Assembly (NCBI RefSeq): GCF_029537235.1
Contig: NZ_CP120638.1
Span: forward strand, 1,550,001-1,614,000
Length of the DNA stretch: 64,000 bases
Direction of reading: 5' to 3'
Source of the DNA: Rhizobium sp. 32-5/1
Lineage (GTDB): Bacteria; Pseudomonadota; Alphaproteobacteria; Rhizobiales; Rhizobiaceae
The position numbers and the translations under genes were made by a program. The notes under the pieces were generated by a model that worked only from the letters and a program-made list of their open reading frames with translations, was not told the origin of the DNA and searched no databases. Of this stretch, positions 35,601 through 45,922 are shown piece after piece; the stretch's first letter is position 1, and each line of letters opens with the position of its first letter.

Positions 35601-38600
35601 ATGCTTTCAGGCTCGATCATTTTCGCCTCGGCGTTTGCCTATCTGTTGTTGCTGTTTGCAGTGGCAAGTTATGGTGACCGCAAGACGCGGAAGAAAATAC
35701 CGGTCGCAAGGGGCCGGCCGATTGTCTATGCGCTGAGTCTGGCGATCTACTGCACCTCCTGGACCTATTTCGGCGGGGTGGGGCTTGCCGCCGAGCGCGG
35801 ACTGGAATTCACGGGCATCTATATCGGCCCGATCCTGATGTTCACGCTCGGCCTGCCGGTCATCCGGCGCATCATCACGCTCGCCAAAGCCGAGAAGCTG
35901 ACTTCGGTCGCCGATTTCGTTGCCGCGCGCTATGGCAAGAACCCGGGGGTCGCAGCAATCGTCGCGCTGATTTCGCTCGTCGGCGCCATCCCCTACATTG
36001 CGCTGCAGTTGAAAGCCGTTTCCAGTTCCGTTGCAGTCATGGTCGATACAAGCGGTTACGGTATCGGATCCGGCGAGAATTACATCGACCTGCCGCTGCT
36101 GGTTACCTTGTTCCTCGCCTGCTTTGCCATCGTTTTCGGCACCCGCCACACCGATGCGACCGAACATCAGGACGGCCTGATCCTCGCTATCGCGATGGAA
36201 TCGGTGGTCAAGCTGCTCGCCTTCGTGACCATCGGCCTCTACGTCGTCTTCTTCCTGTTCGACGGGCCGCAGGATCTCTGGACGAAGGCAATCGCGAACC
36301 GGGATGTTGTCACGGCCCTTACCTATGAGACGCCGGTCCATCGCTGGATCATGCTGATTGCGCTCTCGGCTTTTGCCATCATCATGCTGCCGCGACAGTT
36401 CCACGTCACCGTCGTCGAAAACCGCACGGCCAATGAACTGCGCACGGCCGGCATCCTTTTTCCACTCTATCTCGTCGCGATCAACGTCTTCGTGCTGCCG
36501 GTGGCGCTGGCCGGCATCCTGACCTTCTCCGGCAGTGGCGATGCGGACCTTTATATGCTGCGCCTGCCGCTCGCCGCCGACATGTCGGCGCTGACCCTGA
36601 TCACGTTCATCGGCGGTTTTTCTGCGGCGACTGCCATGGTCATCGTTGCCTCCGTCGCCCTGTCGATCATGATTTCCAACGATATCGTCATGCCGGTCTT
36701 CCTGCGCCGCAAGCTGATGAGCCGGGCAAGCGGCCAGGAGGACATCGCCGGGACGCTTCTGAACATCCGTCGCACGGCGATCCTCGGCGTGCTTTTGCTC
36801 GGATACGGTTATTACCGCGCCGCCGACATGAGCGCGGGTCTCGCCTCGCTGGGCCTGCTCGCCTTCGCAGCGATCTCGCAGATGGCGCCGGCGCTGTTCG
36901 GCGGCCTCGTCTGGCGTCAGGCCAACGCCCGCGGCGCGATTGCCGGCATGACACTGGGCTTCCTTGTCTGGGCCTATCTGCTCTTCCTGCCGAGCCTGGG
37001 CGGGCCGGACAATTCGCACGTGGCCGCGACCGTGCTCGACTTCCTTTTCCCGTTTGCGAACATTTTTTCTGGCCCGCAGGCCGACCCGCTGGTCAACGCG
37101 ACGGCGCTCAGCCTGCTCGTCAACATCGCGGCCTATGTCATCGGCTCGCTGACGCGGGCGCCGAAACCTTTGGAGCGCCTTCAGGCCGGCATCTTCATCC
37201 GCCGCAAGTCGCGCAGCGAACGGGCTTTCGGGGGCGCAAGACCAAGATCACTGTTCTTGAACTCAAGACCACCATTGCCCGCTATCTCGGCGAGGAGCGT
37301 ATGCTGCGCTCCTTCCAAACCTATGAGCGTCAATCGGGACGCTGGCTGGATGACAACGCCGCCGCCGACATGGCGCTGATCCATTTCTCCGAACAATTGT
37401 TGGGCAGCGCCATCGGCTCCTCCTCTGCCCGGCTCGTGCTATCGCTAGTGCTGCAGCGAATGGACGACACCTCGTCGGACACCGCATGGCTGCTCGACCA
37501 GGCAAGCGAGGCGCTGCAGTATAATCAGGACATGCTCCAGACAGCGCTTTCACAGATGGACCAGGGCATCGCCGTCTTCGACAGCTCCAACAATCTGATC
37601 ATCTGGAACCGGCGCTTCCGGCAGCTTCTGGACCTGCCGGAAAGTGCCGGTCAGGTCGGTTTTCCGCTCGCAGAAATTATCGCGATCCTGACCAAACGCG
37701 GCGATATCAACAAGGACCAGGAAAAAACGCTGGTGCGCAATTTCCTGACGCTGGACAAACCTTTCCTGCTGGAACTTTCCGGCGGCGAGCGCATCATCGA
37801 GGTGCGCACCAACGCCATGCCCGACAAGGGCATCGTGACCACCTATACGGACATCACCCAGCGCGTCGCCGCCGACATGGCGCTGAAACAGGCCAACGAG
37901 ACGCTGGAACTGCGCGTCGCCGAGCGCACCGGCGAATTGACCCGCGTCAACCGCGAGGTGGCCGAAGCGCGCGCCGCCGCCGAGGAGGCCAATATCGGCA
38001 AGACGCGCTTCTTCGCCGCCGCCGGCCACGACATCCTGCAGCCGCTGAATGCCGCGCGTCTCTATTCGTCCTCGCTGGTCGAGCGCCTCGGTGATTCTGA
38101 CAACAGGACGCTGGTACAGAACATCGATTCCTCGCTGGAGTCGGTCGAGACCATTCTGGGCGCCGTTCTCGACATCTCCCGCCTCGATACCGGCGCGATG
38201 AAGCCTCGCCTGCAATCGGTGCCGCTCAACGATCTTCTGCGCCGCATCGAAACGGATTTTGCGCCGGTTGCGCGGGCGCAGAACCTGAAACTGACCGTGA
38301 TGCCGACCTCCCTTACCGTGCGCACCGACCCGAACCTCCTGCGCCGGCTCGTGCAGAACCTAGTCTCCAACGCGATCAAATACACACCCAAAGGCAAGGT
38401 GCTGGTCGGGGTGCGGCGCGAGGGCGGTCAGGCGATCATCCAGGTGCTGGATTCCGGCATCGGCATACCGACGTCGAAATTCCGCACGGTCTTCAAGGAA
38501 TTCGCCCGTCTAGACGAGGGTGCGCGCACTGCGTCCGGCCTTGGACTGGGGCTGTCGATCGTCGATCGTATTTCCCGCGTGCTCAGCCACCCGGTCGACC

Positions 38601-39106
38601 TGCAATCGAAACCGGGCAAGGGCACACGCTTCAGGGTAACTCTGCCGATTGATCGCACGGCGACGGCCCAGGGTATGGTGCCAGAACAATCGCCGGCAAT
38701 CCGCTCTGCAGAACCTTTGAACGGGCTGCGCGTCCTGTGCATCGACAACGAACCTTTGATCCTCGAAGGCATGAAGCTTTTGCTCGACGGTTGGGGCTGC
38801 ACCGTGACCACCGCTGACTCGCTTGCGACCACGTGCACGCTTACCACCCGTGGCGATATCCGTCCGGACGCCATCATTGCCGACTACCACCTGGATGATG
38901 GCACCGGCATCGAAGCGATCGCTGAAATCCGCCGGCAGTTCGGCGGCGCGATCCCTGCTCTGCTTGTCACCGCCGATCGCTCACCGGAAGTACGCGCCGC
39001 GGCCGAACGCGACGGCGTTGCGCTCCAGAACAAACCGGTACGTCCTGCCTCGATGCGAGCTTGGCTGACGCAGCTTTCCGTGGCGATGAAGGCGGCTGCG
39101 GAATAG
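35601..39106 (+). CDS. SSS-domain hybrid sensor histidine kinase/response regulator (CrbS/NahK-ErcS type), one frameshift
   Basis: Reconstructed length 1168 residues. The first 530 or so form a sodium:solute symporter-like domain of many helices (GRPIVYALSLAIYCTSWTYFGG near 35). A linker and a PAS domain follow (MDQGIAVFDSSNNLIIWNRR near 655). The kinase part has its phospho-histidine in AAAGHDILQPLNAARLY near 810, then an ATPase domain with GLGLGLSIVDR. A receiver domain at the end has its aspartate in IIADYHLDDGTG near 1095. The break is in the G-run 37230-37234 (restoring AFGGRKTKITVLE). CrbS/MxtR relatives sense acetate-type carbon state. Here the regulator gene is convergent. Confidence 0.85.
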
Positions 39107-39192
39107 GGCTGCTCGTCCTCTGCAGGCCAACGTGTGTCGTACCGGGCTTGTTGCGGGAGTAACAAAAACGAAGACCGCGCCGACCTCCCACC

Positions 39193-39839
39193 TCAAGCCG
39201 CAACAGCACCGATCTTGCCGAGCTGAATCACCGCCTGCGTGCGGCTGTCGACGTCGAGCTTCAGCAGAATGGCTGAAACATGGGCCTTGATCGTCGCTTC
39301 GGAGACGCCGAGTTCATAGGCGATCTGCTTGTTGAGCAAGCCCTCGCCAAGCATGCCGAGCACACGCGACTGCTGCGGCGTCAGCGTCTGCAGCCGATGT
39401 AGGAGCGCCGCCACTTCCGGTTCGTGCTCCATACCGCGCACGAAGCCGCGCGGCGTAAATATGTTGCCTGCGATGACAGTGTCGATGCCCTCGCGGATTT
39501 CATCGATGCCTGCGGATTTCGACAGGAAGCCTGAAGCCCCGAGTTCGAGCGCCCGCTCAACGGTTGCCGGATCGTCATGCCCGGAGACGATCATCACCGG
39601 CAGGCTCTGGAATTCCGCTCGCAAGGCGATCAGCCCGGATAGTCCGCTCACGCCCGGCATAGTCAGGTCGAGCAATATCAGGTCCGCCGAGGGATTATCG
39701 GCTGCAGCCTTGCGGGCTGAATTGAAATCCCCGCTTCGACAATCGTCGGATTTCCGTCCATGCCGGATAGCGCCTGGCGCATGGCGCCGCGAAACAACGG
39801 GTGGTCGTCTGCAATGATGATAGTCAGCCCAGTAGCCAT
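39193..39839 (-). CDS. LuxR-family response regulator (CrbR/ErdR-like), one frameshift
   Basis: Reconstructed length 215 residues. The receiver domain begins TIIIADDHPLFRGAMRQALS with acidic residues at 10-11, the phospho-acceptor in LILLDLTMPGVSG near 56, and the switch lysine in SGFLSKSAG. The LuxR helix-turn-helix is LTPQQSRVLGMLGEGLLNKQ followed by SEATIKAHVSAILLKLDV. The break is in the C-run 39729-39732 (restoring VEAGDFNSARKA). It ends 86 bases from the hybrid kinase gene in convergent orientation, as expected for a CrbS/CrbR-type pair controlling acetyl-CoA synthetase and related genes. Confidence 0.82.
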
Positions 39840-39919
39840 TTCGCTCCCTCCCAAGAGCTTTCGGAACCACGCCGATCCTCCAATCCGCATGATCCCGCAG
39901 GCATGGGTGAAGGGCTATC

Positions 39920-40354
39920 TCAGGTCTTCTGCGGCTCAACGCCCGGCTTGTCCGCCGGCACATCGCCCTGACCTTCGAGGTCCTTCACAATTCCCATGAA
40001 GTTGCGCATCATTCTTTCCATGATGCTCATGGTCTGGTCAATCTCTTCCTTGGTCGGAAGGCGGGGTTTGACCGAGAGAGGCCCTTCCTGCACCGCTTTT
40101 TCGAGCGTTTCGACCCGTTTGGTCAGCAGATCGAGTTCAAGCTCGAAAGCCGTGCGTTCGTCGGCTGCCATCCGGCAGACCATCTGGCCCTCCTTTTCCT
40201 GGCAGAGCGAGACTTCACCGGTTTCGGTATCGAGCCGGGCGATACCGCTGTCGGTCTTCTGCATGCTGTAGCGGCCGGCCGTCGTTTCCGCCACTGCGGC
40301 CAGCGACCAGAGGCTGGCGCTCGCAAGGACTATCGTCGTCAAAGCCTTCTTCAT
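39920..40354 (-). CDS. Exported hypothetical protein with coiled coil
   Basis: A 144-residue protein. The signal peptide MKKALTTIVLASASLWSLAA likely ends after AVA. The mature part starts with a YSMQKTDSGIARLDTETGEV segment, a short beta-like stretch with two cysteines (SLCQEKEGQMVCRM), then an acidic coiled coil with ELELDLLTKRVETLEKAV and a Met-rich helix (MSIMERMMRNFMG). GGAGGACG precedes ATG 40354. I recognise no named family. Similar periplasmic proteins of unknown role are common in rhizobia. Confidence 0.72.
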   Translation of the reverse strand: MKKALTTIVLASASLWSLAAVAETTAGRYSMQKTDSGIARLDTETGEVSLCQEKEGQMVCRMAADERTAFELELDLLTKRVETLEKAVQEGPLSVKPRLPTKEEIDQTMSIMERMMRNFMGIVKDLEGQGDVPADKPGVEPQKT

Positions 40355-40468
40355 TACACGTCCTCCATCAGGAAAATCAGCATTTGCCGCCTGACTGCCG
40401 GTGGACAACCGCCAAACTTTGCGGCAAGGCCACGGGAAGAGGCAGCGATCGAGCGGGAACAGCAAGGC

Positions 40469-40816
40469 ATGAGCAGCATCGTATACAAGATCGTTCCGGC
40501 AACTGTATGGCAGGATGCGCGCGAACGCGGAGAATTCAAGGGGGCCTCGATCGATCTGACCGACGGCTTCATCCATCTGTCGACAGCAGCGCAGGCCATT
40601 GAAACCGCGGCGCGCTATTTTGCCGGCCAGGAAGGCCTGCTGCTGATCGCCATTAAGGGTGAAAAGCTCGGCGACAAGCTGGTTTTCGAAACCTCCCGCG
40701 GCGGTGCGCCGTTCCCTCATCTCTACGCCAGCCTCGACTTCGACGCGGTGCTTTGGGAGAAGCCGCTTCCTGTCGGGGTCGATGGCGCCCATGTCTTTCC
40801 GGAGCTTGCCGCATGA
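40469..40816 (+). CDS. DUF952 family protein
   Basis: A 115-residue protein starting MSSIVYKIVPATVWQDARER, with the DUF952 features DLTDGFIHLSTAAQAIETAARYF and FPHLYASLDFDAVLWEKPL. DUF952 folds are ADP-ribosyl-transferase-like in shape but the function is not established. The stop overlaps the pyrD start by ATGA (40813-40816), so the two are co-translated. This order, DUF952 then pyrD, recurs in rhizobia by my recollection. Confidence 0.85.
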   Translation: MSSIVYKIVPATVWQDARERGEFKGASIDLTDGFIHLSTAAQAIETAARYFAGQEGLLLIAIKGEKLGDKLVFETSRGGAPFPHLYASLDFDAVLWEKPLPVGVDGAHVFPELAA

Positions 40817-41901
40817 TCAACCCCCTGCAGTCGCTGGCACGCCGCGGCCTATTCCTGCTTGATCCGGAAACAGCTCACGGGGTCTCGATCAAGGCATTGA
40901 AGACCGGCCTCGTTCCCGCCTGCGCCGCCCCTGCCGATGCGCGCCTGGCACAGACCGTGGCCGGCCTTGCCTTTGCAAACCCGATCGGCATGGCCGCCGG
41001 CTACGACAAGAATGCGGAGGTTCCGGAAGCGCTTTTGCGGATCGGTTTCGGCTTCACCGAGATCGGCACCGTGACGCCGAAGCCGCAGGCCGGCAATGAC
41101 CGGCCGCGCATCTTCCGTCTGGTCGAGGACAATGCCGTTATCAACCGGCTTGGTTTCAACAATGAGGGTCATGCAGTCGCGCTTGATCGTCTAAAATCGG
41201 CATCGCGCACGGCAATGATCGGCGTCAACATCGGCGCCAATAAGGACAGTGCCGACCGGGTGGCCGACTATGTCGCCGGTATCAGCACCTTCTATTCCGT
41301 CGCCCGCTACTTCGCCGCCAACATCTCCTCGCCCAACACGCCGGGCCTTCGTGACCTGCAGGGCCGCGAAAGCCTTTCGGCGCTGCTGTCAGAGGTGCTG
41401 GCCGCCCGCGACGCCGAGGCTGCGAAGTCTGGAAAGCGCGTGCCGGTCTTCCTGAAGATCGCGCCGGATCTGACCGAGGAAGGCATGGACGACATTGCGG
41501 CGGAAGCGCTGTCACATGCGCTGGACGGCCTGATCGTTTCCAATACGACGCTTGGCCGCGAGGGCCTGCGCGACCAGGTGCAGGCGCAACAATCCGGCGG
41601 CCTTTCCGGCAAGCCGCTGTTTGAAAAGTCAACGGTGGTGCTTGCCAAGATGCGCCGGCGCGTCGGCCCCGACATGCCGATCATCGGCGTTGGCGGCGTC
41701 GGCTCCCCGGAAACGGCGGCGGAAAAGATCCGCGCTGGCGCCGATCTGGTGCAGCTTTACTCCTGCATGATCTATGAGGGGCCGTCGCTGCCGGGCCGGA
41801 TCGTGCGGGGATTGTCGTCGCTCTGCGATCGCGAAAAGCTGTCGTCGATCCGGGACATCCGCGGCACTCGCACGGACTATTGGGCTGATCGGAACCCCTG
41901 A
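40813..41901 (+). CDS. pyrD: Dihydroorotate dehydrogenase (quinone), class 2
   Basis: A 362-residue flavoprotein that oxidises dihydroorotate to orotate in pyrimidine synthesis and passes electrons to ubiquinone at the inner membrane. The N-terminal amphipathic helices that mark class 2 (LQSLARRGLFLLDPETAHG) are present. FMN and substrate motifs include GMAAGYDKNAEVPEALLRIG near 60, INRLGFNNEG near 108, the catalytic-serine region AANISSPNTPGLRDLQG near 172, LKIAPDLTEEG near 215 and IGVGGVGSPE near 295. It overlaps the DUF952 gene upstream. Confidence 0.96.
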   Translation: MINPLQSLARRGLFLLDPETAHGVSIKALKTGLVPACAAPADARLAQTVAGLAFANPIGMAAGYDKNAEVPEALLRIGFGFTEIGTVTPKPQAGNDRPRIFRLVEDNAVINRLGFNNEGHAVALDRLKSASRTAMIGVNIGANKDSADRVADYVAGISTFYSVARYFAANISSPNTPGLRDLQGRESLSALLSEVLAARDAEAAKSGKRVPVFLKIAPDLTEEGMDDIAAEALSHALDGLIVSNTTLGREGLRDQVQAQQSGGLSGKPLFEKSTVVLAKMRRRVGPDMPIIGVGGVGSPETAAEKIRAGADLVQLYSCMIYEGPSLPGRIVRGLSSLCDREKLSSIRDIRGTRTDYWADRNP

Positions 41902-41968
41902 GCCGTGCGCCTCGGGACAGCCAAGCGATGTCGGCGGCGTCACTTAATGGGTAACAACAGGGCACTAC

Positions 41969-42478
41969 TCAGCCGGCGGAAAGCACCATGGCCCAGTATG
42001 GCCGGTTTCCGGAAGCCGGATTCTGGACCACGGCAACGCCCAGCCCGCGATAGTTGGCTCCGAGCATGTTGACGAGATGTTTCGGCGAGCGGACCCAGGC
42101 GTCGAAGGCGCGCGCGGCGTCATCCTGGCCGACGGCGATATTTTCGGCTGCTGGCAGACTGACGTCCTGGCCTTTCATCCGGTCGTAGAAACTGGCGCCG
42201 AGGCCGATATTATGCTGCATCTTGCCGGCACGGGCCATGCGGGTCGCCTGATCGAGCGCCGCACCGCTGGCCGCGGCATCCCGCACCAGCGGTTCAAGCC
42301 CTTTTTCGGCGCGCAGGGCGTTGATCAGGCCGAGCGTCGCATCGGTCTGGTCGCTGCCTTGGCCCGGTTCCGGTGTCAGGACCTTGCTGGTGTTGCAGCC
42401 GGCAAGAAGGGCAAGCGACAGCATGCCGCCCACGTATAGAAAACGCCGCCGCTGCCCGGCAAAGCTCCGATCGCCCAT
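41969..42478 (-). CDS. CAP-domain lipoprotein
   Basis: A 169-residue protein with an arginine-rich start and a lipobox LALLAGC at about residue 28, so it should be lipid-anchored. The CAP (SCP/PR-1) domain follows: LINALRAEKGLEPLVRDAAA, the HNIGLGASFYDRM region, AENIAVG and HLVNMLGANYRGLGVAVVQN. The function of bacterial CAP proteins is mostly unknown. It follows a small membrane-protein gene on the same strand, only one base separating stop and start, so they form an operon. Confidence 0.85.
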   Translation of the reverse strand: MGDRSFAGQRRRFLYVGGMLSLALLAGCNTSKVLTPEPGQGSDQTDATLGLINALRAEKGLEPLVRDAAASGAALDQATRMARAGKMQHNIGLGASFYDRMKGQDVSLPAAENIAVGQDDAARAFDAWVRSPKHLVNMLGANYRGLGVAVVQNPASGNRPYWAMVLSAG

Positions 42479-42479
42479 G

Positions 42480-42746
42480 TTACCGCCGGTAGCTGATGAT
42501 GCGCAGGATGATGAACGCTGGAATAACGACGACGGCGCCGATCAGGAGATAATCGCCGACGCGGCCGAGCGCTGCAAAACCCGAATGCCAGAGGTCGAGC
42601 ACGAAATTGCGGATCGTATAGATGATATCATAGGGCGACCAGCCGAAGGCCGACATGACGAAGCCGACGATGATCGACACCACCAAAAGCTTGATGATCA
42701 ACCGACCGGGCGTATCCCCCAGAAATCTGTTCACTCCATCGGCCAT
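42480..42746 (-). CDS. Small two-helix membrane protein (DUF6460-like)
   Basis: An 88-residue protein, MADGVNRFLGDTPGRLIIKL, with two hydrophobic segments (IIKLLVVSIIVGFVMSAFGW and YLLIGAVVVIPAFIILRII) and a short basic end. It resembles small rhizobial integral membrane proteins I know as DUF6460, but the number is from memory. AGGAGA is 15 bases upstream of ATG 42746. An in-frame ATG at 42776 would add ten residues. It is one base from the CAP lipoprotein gene. Confidence 0.7.
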   Translation of the reverse strand: MADGVNRFLGDTPGRLIIKLLVVSIIVGFVMSAFGWSPYDIIYTIRNFVLDLWHSGFAALGRVGDYLLIGAVVVIPAFIILRIISYRR

Positions 42747-42900
42747 GGCCAACCTGTCTCCTGTTTCGCCTGACATAAGCTTCTGCGGGCCTTCCCGCAA
42801 CCCGCCACAATGCCGGTCCATGATGTCCTCACGGAAAATACCGCTTGTCTTTACCATCCCTGCGCGCCAGAAGCGCTGCAACGCCAAAGGCATTCAACCG

Positions 42901-43887
42901 ATGAACCCGCACCAGCTTTCCTCCGGCGACCTGATCGCCGATCGCCGCGCCGAATATGCCCATATGCTTGCCGAAACAGGCGAACATGCGGCAGCCGCCG
43001 ACCTGATGATGCAGGCGCTAGAGCTGGTGCCCGACTGGGCCGCCGGCTGGTTCCGTCTTGCCGACTATCAGGAAAAATCAGGCGCAACGGAGGCGGCGGT
43101 CGTTGCCCTGCGCAAGGTGCTGGTGCTGCAGCCCGGCGACATCTTCGGCGCAAGCCTGAAACTGGCGATTCTCGGGGACACGGCGACGCCGGACCAGCCG
43201 TCCAGCCTTTATGTCGAGCGGCTGTTCGATGACTATGCCGATCGTTTCGACAAGGCGCTCGTCGAGCGGCTGGAGTATATCGTGCCACAGACACTGGCCG
43301 CTTTGGTCATCGAGCACTGCGGCATCGACCGCTTTTCCCGCGTCGTCGATCTCGGCTGCGGCACCGGTCTTTTCGGCGCGCAGATCCGCGACCGGACGGA
43401 TGTTCTTGAAGGCTTCGATCTATCGGCCAACATGCTGGCCAAGGCGGAAGAGAAGGCGATCTACGACCATCTCGCACAGGCCGACCTTTCGCTTGGACCT
43501 GCGGCATCAGGGGTTTTTGGGAAAGTCTTTGATGATGGCGGCCGAAGATCCACCTCCGCGATGGCAGGTTCACTTTCGCAAGCCCGCGCTGACCTCGTTA
43601 GCGCCGCCGACGTTCTGATGTATCTCGGCGCCCTCGACAGCGCCTTTGTCATCGCCCGACAATTGCTCACCCCTGCGGGCATCTTTGCCTTTTCCGTCGA
43701 GGATGCAGGAACTGACGGTGATATCGTTCTGCGGCCCTCGCTGCGTTACGCCCATTCGCAACATTATGTCACGGGCTTATGCAGTACCAATGGTCTCGAC
43801 ATCCTCGCCATCCGCCACACGGTTATTCGCAAAGATGGCGGAAAACCTGTCTTCGGCATTCTATTTGTTACGCGCAAATCTCCTTGA
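42901..43887 (+). CDS. TPR-containing SAM-dependent methyltransferase
   Basis: A 328-residue protein. Residues about 10-90 form TPR-like helices (EYAHMLAETGEHAAAADLMM, DYQEKSGATEAAVVALRKVL). The SAM domain has FDDYADRFDKALVERLEY near 112, motif I VVDLGCGTGLFGAQI near 150, ADVLMYLGALDSAF near 235 and a C-terminal YVTGLC region. Such proteins are often annotated as predicted TPR-repeat methyltransferases. The acceptor is unknown. The upstream open frame is an extension of the same frame without a ribosome site. Confidence 0.85.
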   Translation: MNPHQLSSGDLIADRRAEYAHMLAETGEHAAAADLMMQALELVPDWAAGWFRLADYQEKSGATEAAVVALRKVLVLQPGDIFGASLKLAILGDTATPDQPSSLYVERLFDDYADRFDKALVERLEYIVPQTLAALVIEHCGIDRFSRVVDLGCGTGLFGAQIRDRTDVLEGFDLSANMLAKAEEKAIYDHLAQADLSLGPAASGVFGKVFDDGGRRSTSAMAGSLSQARADLVSAADVLMYLGALDSAFVIARQLLTPAGIFAFSVEDAGTDGDIVLRPSLRYAHSQHYVTGLCSTNGLDILAIRHTVIRKDGGKPVFGILFVTRKSP

Positions 43888-44098
43888 ACGAACGATTGTT
43901 GCGAAGATAAAATAGGTCAGCATTCCTTACATATTATTCTTGCAGGCAGGCGCGAAATGCCCGATAATCCGGCCAGTTCAGACGGAAAGCGCGGCGAAAA
44001 TGCCATGGGCGCCGGCTGATAATCCAGAATTTCCAGAATCCCTTTCGCGCCGTTTTCGCGCGACATTGTCCCGTTTGTTTTCCGCCGGAGATCGCGCC

Positions 44099-44734
44099 AT
44101 GACGCAGCTTATCAATTCCCTTGGTTTCTGGGGCACCAGCGCCACGCGTCATACGCCGATCGAGGATGTGCAGGGGATCTTTTCCGGCAGCCTGGTCGCG
44201 GCTCTCGGCCTTTACGTGCTGGCCAGTGCCGGCCTGCTTACCGGCAGCACGGCGGGCGTCGCCTTTCTGCTGCACTATGCGTTCGGCGTGAACTTCGGCC
44301 TCGCTTTCTTCCTGCTCAACCTGCCGTTCTTCTACCTCTCCTGGAAGCGCCTCGGCATGGCCTTCACCATCAAGACCTTCATCGCCATTGGCCTGACATC
44401 GCTGCTCGCCGATGTGCAGTCGCGCTTTTTCGAGATTTCCAGCATCCATCCGGCCTGGGCGGCGCTTCTCGGCGGCCTGCTGCTCGGCTTCGGCCTGCTT
44501 GCGCTCTATCGGCATCGTGCCAGTCTCGGCGGCGTCGGCATTCTCGGCATCTATCTGCAGGAACGCTTCGGCATCCGCGCCGGCCTTGTTCAACTGGCCA
44601 TCGACATGTGCGTGCTCGCGGTTGCCTTCTTCGTCACCACGCCACCGGTCGTCTTCTATTCCGTCCTCGGCGCCGTCGTGCTCAACCTGTTCGTCGCCAT
44701 CAACCACCGCGCCGACCGCTACATCGCCCTCTGA
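44099..44734 (+). CDS. YitT family membrane protein
   Basis: A 211-residue membrane protein with about six hydrophobic helices. It has the YitT/DUF161 features IFSGSLVAALGLYVLASAGL, TAGVAFLLHYAFGVNFG, FFLLNLPFFYLSWKRLG and LGGVGILGIYLQERFG, ending with VLGAVVLNLFVAINHRADRY. It lacks the cytosolic DUF2179 domain of longer YitT proteins. The role is unproven. ATG 44099 follows CCGGAG, and the longer frame is not supported. Confidence 0.88.
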   Translation: MTQLINSLGFWGTSATRHTPIEDVQGIFSGSLVAALGLYVLASAGLLTGSTAGVAFLLHYAFGVNFGLAFFLLNLPFFYLSWKRLGMAFTIKTFIAIGLTSLLADVQSRFFEISSIHPAWAALLGGLLLGFGLLALYRHRASLGGVGILGIYLQERFGIRAGLVQLAIDMCVLAVAFFVTTPPVVFYSVLGAVVLNLFVAINHRADRYIAL

Positions 44735-44900
44735 TTTCTCCCCATCCGACCAAAGCCGTCCTCCACTCCCGGAATGATGGCCGCCGGCTTGCGCGCCACC
44801 CGCCTGGCGGACCCCTTTCCAACCGGAAAAGGAACGGGCGGCGCTTCAGCAGTCCCTGTCGTATGAACGGCAGGGACATTGACCTTTTCCGGCGTGCGGT

Positions 44901-45361
44901 TCAGGCCGCCTTGGCGACCTTGTCGACCGGGTGCTGCGAGCGGAAGCTGACAGCCAGCCGGTTCCAGACGTTGATGGTGCCGATTGCCACCGTGATCTTT
45001 GCAATTTCCTCGTTCGAAAAATGCGCCTTCAAGGCCTCGTAGTCCGCATCCGGTGCTCCGGTCTGGGCGATGTTGGTCACGGCATCGACCCAGCCGAGCA
45101 AAGCGCGTTCACGCGCGTCATACACCGGGGATTCCGCCAGACGCACATCATGTTGATCCACTGCTCGCTCAGGCCGTCATGACGGGATTCCTTCACGTGC
45201 ATATCGACGCAATAAGCGCAGCCATTGATCTGCGAGGCCCGCAGCTTGATCAGATGAATGAACCGTCGTTCCAGCCCGGAGTTCTGTACGTATTGTTCGA
45301 GTGCGAAGACGGCTTTGACGGCGGCGGGGGAGGTTTTCATCATGTCGAGACGTGGTTGCAT
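44901..45361 (-). CDS. AhpD-like carboxymuconolactone decarboxylase family protein, one frameshift
   Basis: Reconstructed length 153 residues. The redox centre is in INGCAYCVDMHVKESRH near residue 50 (CxxC with a downstream histidine), typical of alkylhydroperoxidase AhpD-like proteins. The tail has RERALLGWVDAVTN and ITVAIGTINVWNRLAVSFR. The break is at 45134-45135: one extra G in the gene strand restores CVWRESPVYDARERALL, the normal family sequence. It is the second gene after an Rrf2 repressor, 22 bases apart, so it is probably an oxidant- or electrophile-induced peroxidase under that repressor. Confidence 0.82.
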
Positions 45362-45383
45362 GGTTCTTCTCCTTGGTTAGGGC

Positions 45384-45884
45384 TCAGCGAGCCGTTTTGC
45401 GTTCATGGATTTCGAGGAAAGCGCAGCTACGCGCCGCGATCGGGCCATCGTCGATTTCGGCCAGCTGGGTGCCGATGTCGGCAATGGTGGTTTTGGCGAG
45501 TTCCGCCCGGTAGACCCGCTCGGCCTTCAGCATCGCGGCAGAAATGTTGCAGGGCTTTGTGAAGAAGCGCGCCGGAGCGGGATTGGGTCCACGCTGGCGG
45601 ATTTCGTTGCAGCGGAAAGCAGGCGCCGGGCCTTCGACGGCCAGCACGATATCGAGCAGGGTGATCGTTTCAGGAAGCTTTGCCAGCCGGTAACCGCCCT
45701 TCGGGCCTGGGACCGTATCGAGAATGCCGGCCCCGGACAGCGCCTGCAGATGCTTCAGCAGGTAGCTGGTCGAGACGCCGTGAAATTCCGCGATTGCGGC
45801 TGCAGAAAGTACCCCGCCCCGCGAAAGACCGGACAGCATGGCAACGCTGTGAATGGCCTGCTCCACACCCTCTCCCAGTTTCAT
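45384..45884 (-). CDS. Rrf2-family transcriptional regulator
   Basis: A 166-residue winged-helix repressor. Residues about 1-70 form the DNA-binding domain (EQAIHSVAMLSGLSRGGVLS, FHGVSTSYLLKHLQALSGAG, then the wing GPKGGYRLAKLPETI). The dimer region contains cysteines in FRCNEIRQ and FTKPCNIS. AAGGAG is 6 bases from ATG 45884 (ATG 45890 would be too close). A strong promoter and a palindrome over its -10 lie directly upstream, suggesting autorepression. It is followed by the AhpD-like gene, its likely target. Confidence 0.88.
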   Translation of the reverse strand: MKLGEGVEQAIHSVAMLSGLSRGGVLSAAAIAEFHGVSTSYLLKHLQALSGAGILDTVPGPKGGYRLAKLPETITLLDIVLAVEGPAPAFRCNEIRQRGPNPAPARFFTKPCNISAAMLKAERVYRAELAKTTIADIGTQLAEIDDGPIAARSCAFLEIHERKTAR

Positions 45885-45905
45885 CGCCATCTCCTTTTTG
45901 GATCG

Positions 45906-45922
45906 TGGATAATTTATATCCA
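45906..45922. promoter_or_regulatory. Operator-like palindrome over the -10 of the Rrf2-ahpD promoter
   Basis: TGGATA at 45906-45911 and TATCCA at 45917-45922 are perfectly inverted with a 5-base spacer and cover the -10 element. This is the expected place for the repressor to bind its own promoter. Confidence 0.65.

Noticed and set aside
35607..37019. 470-codon open frame antisense to the SSS part of the hybrid kinase
   Set aside because: Composition dominated by Arg, Gln, Asp and His, no domain; a high-GC shadow.
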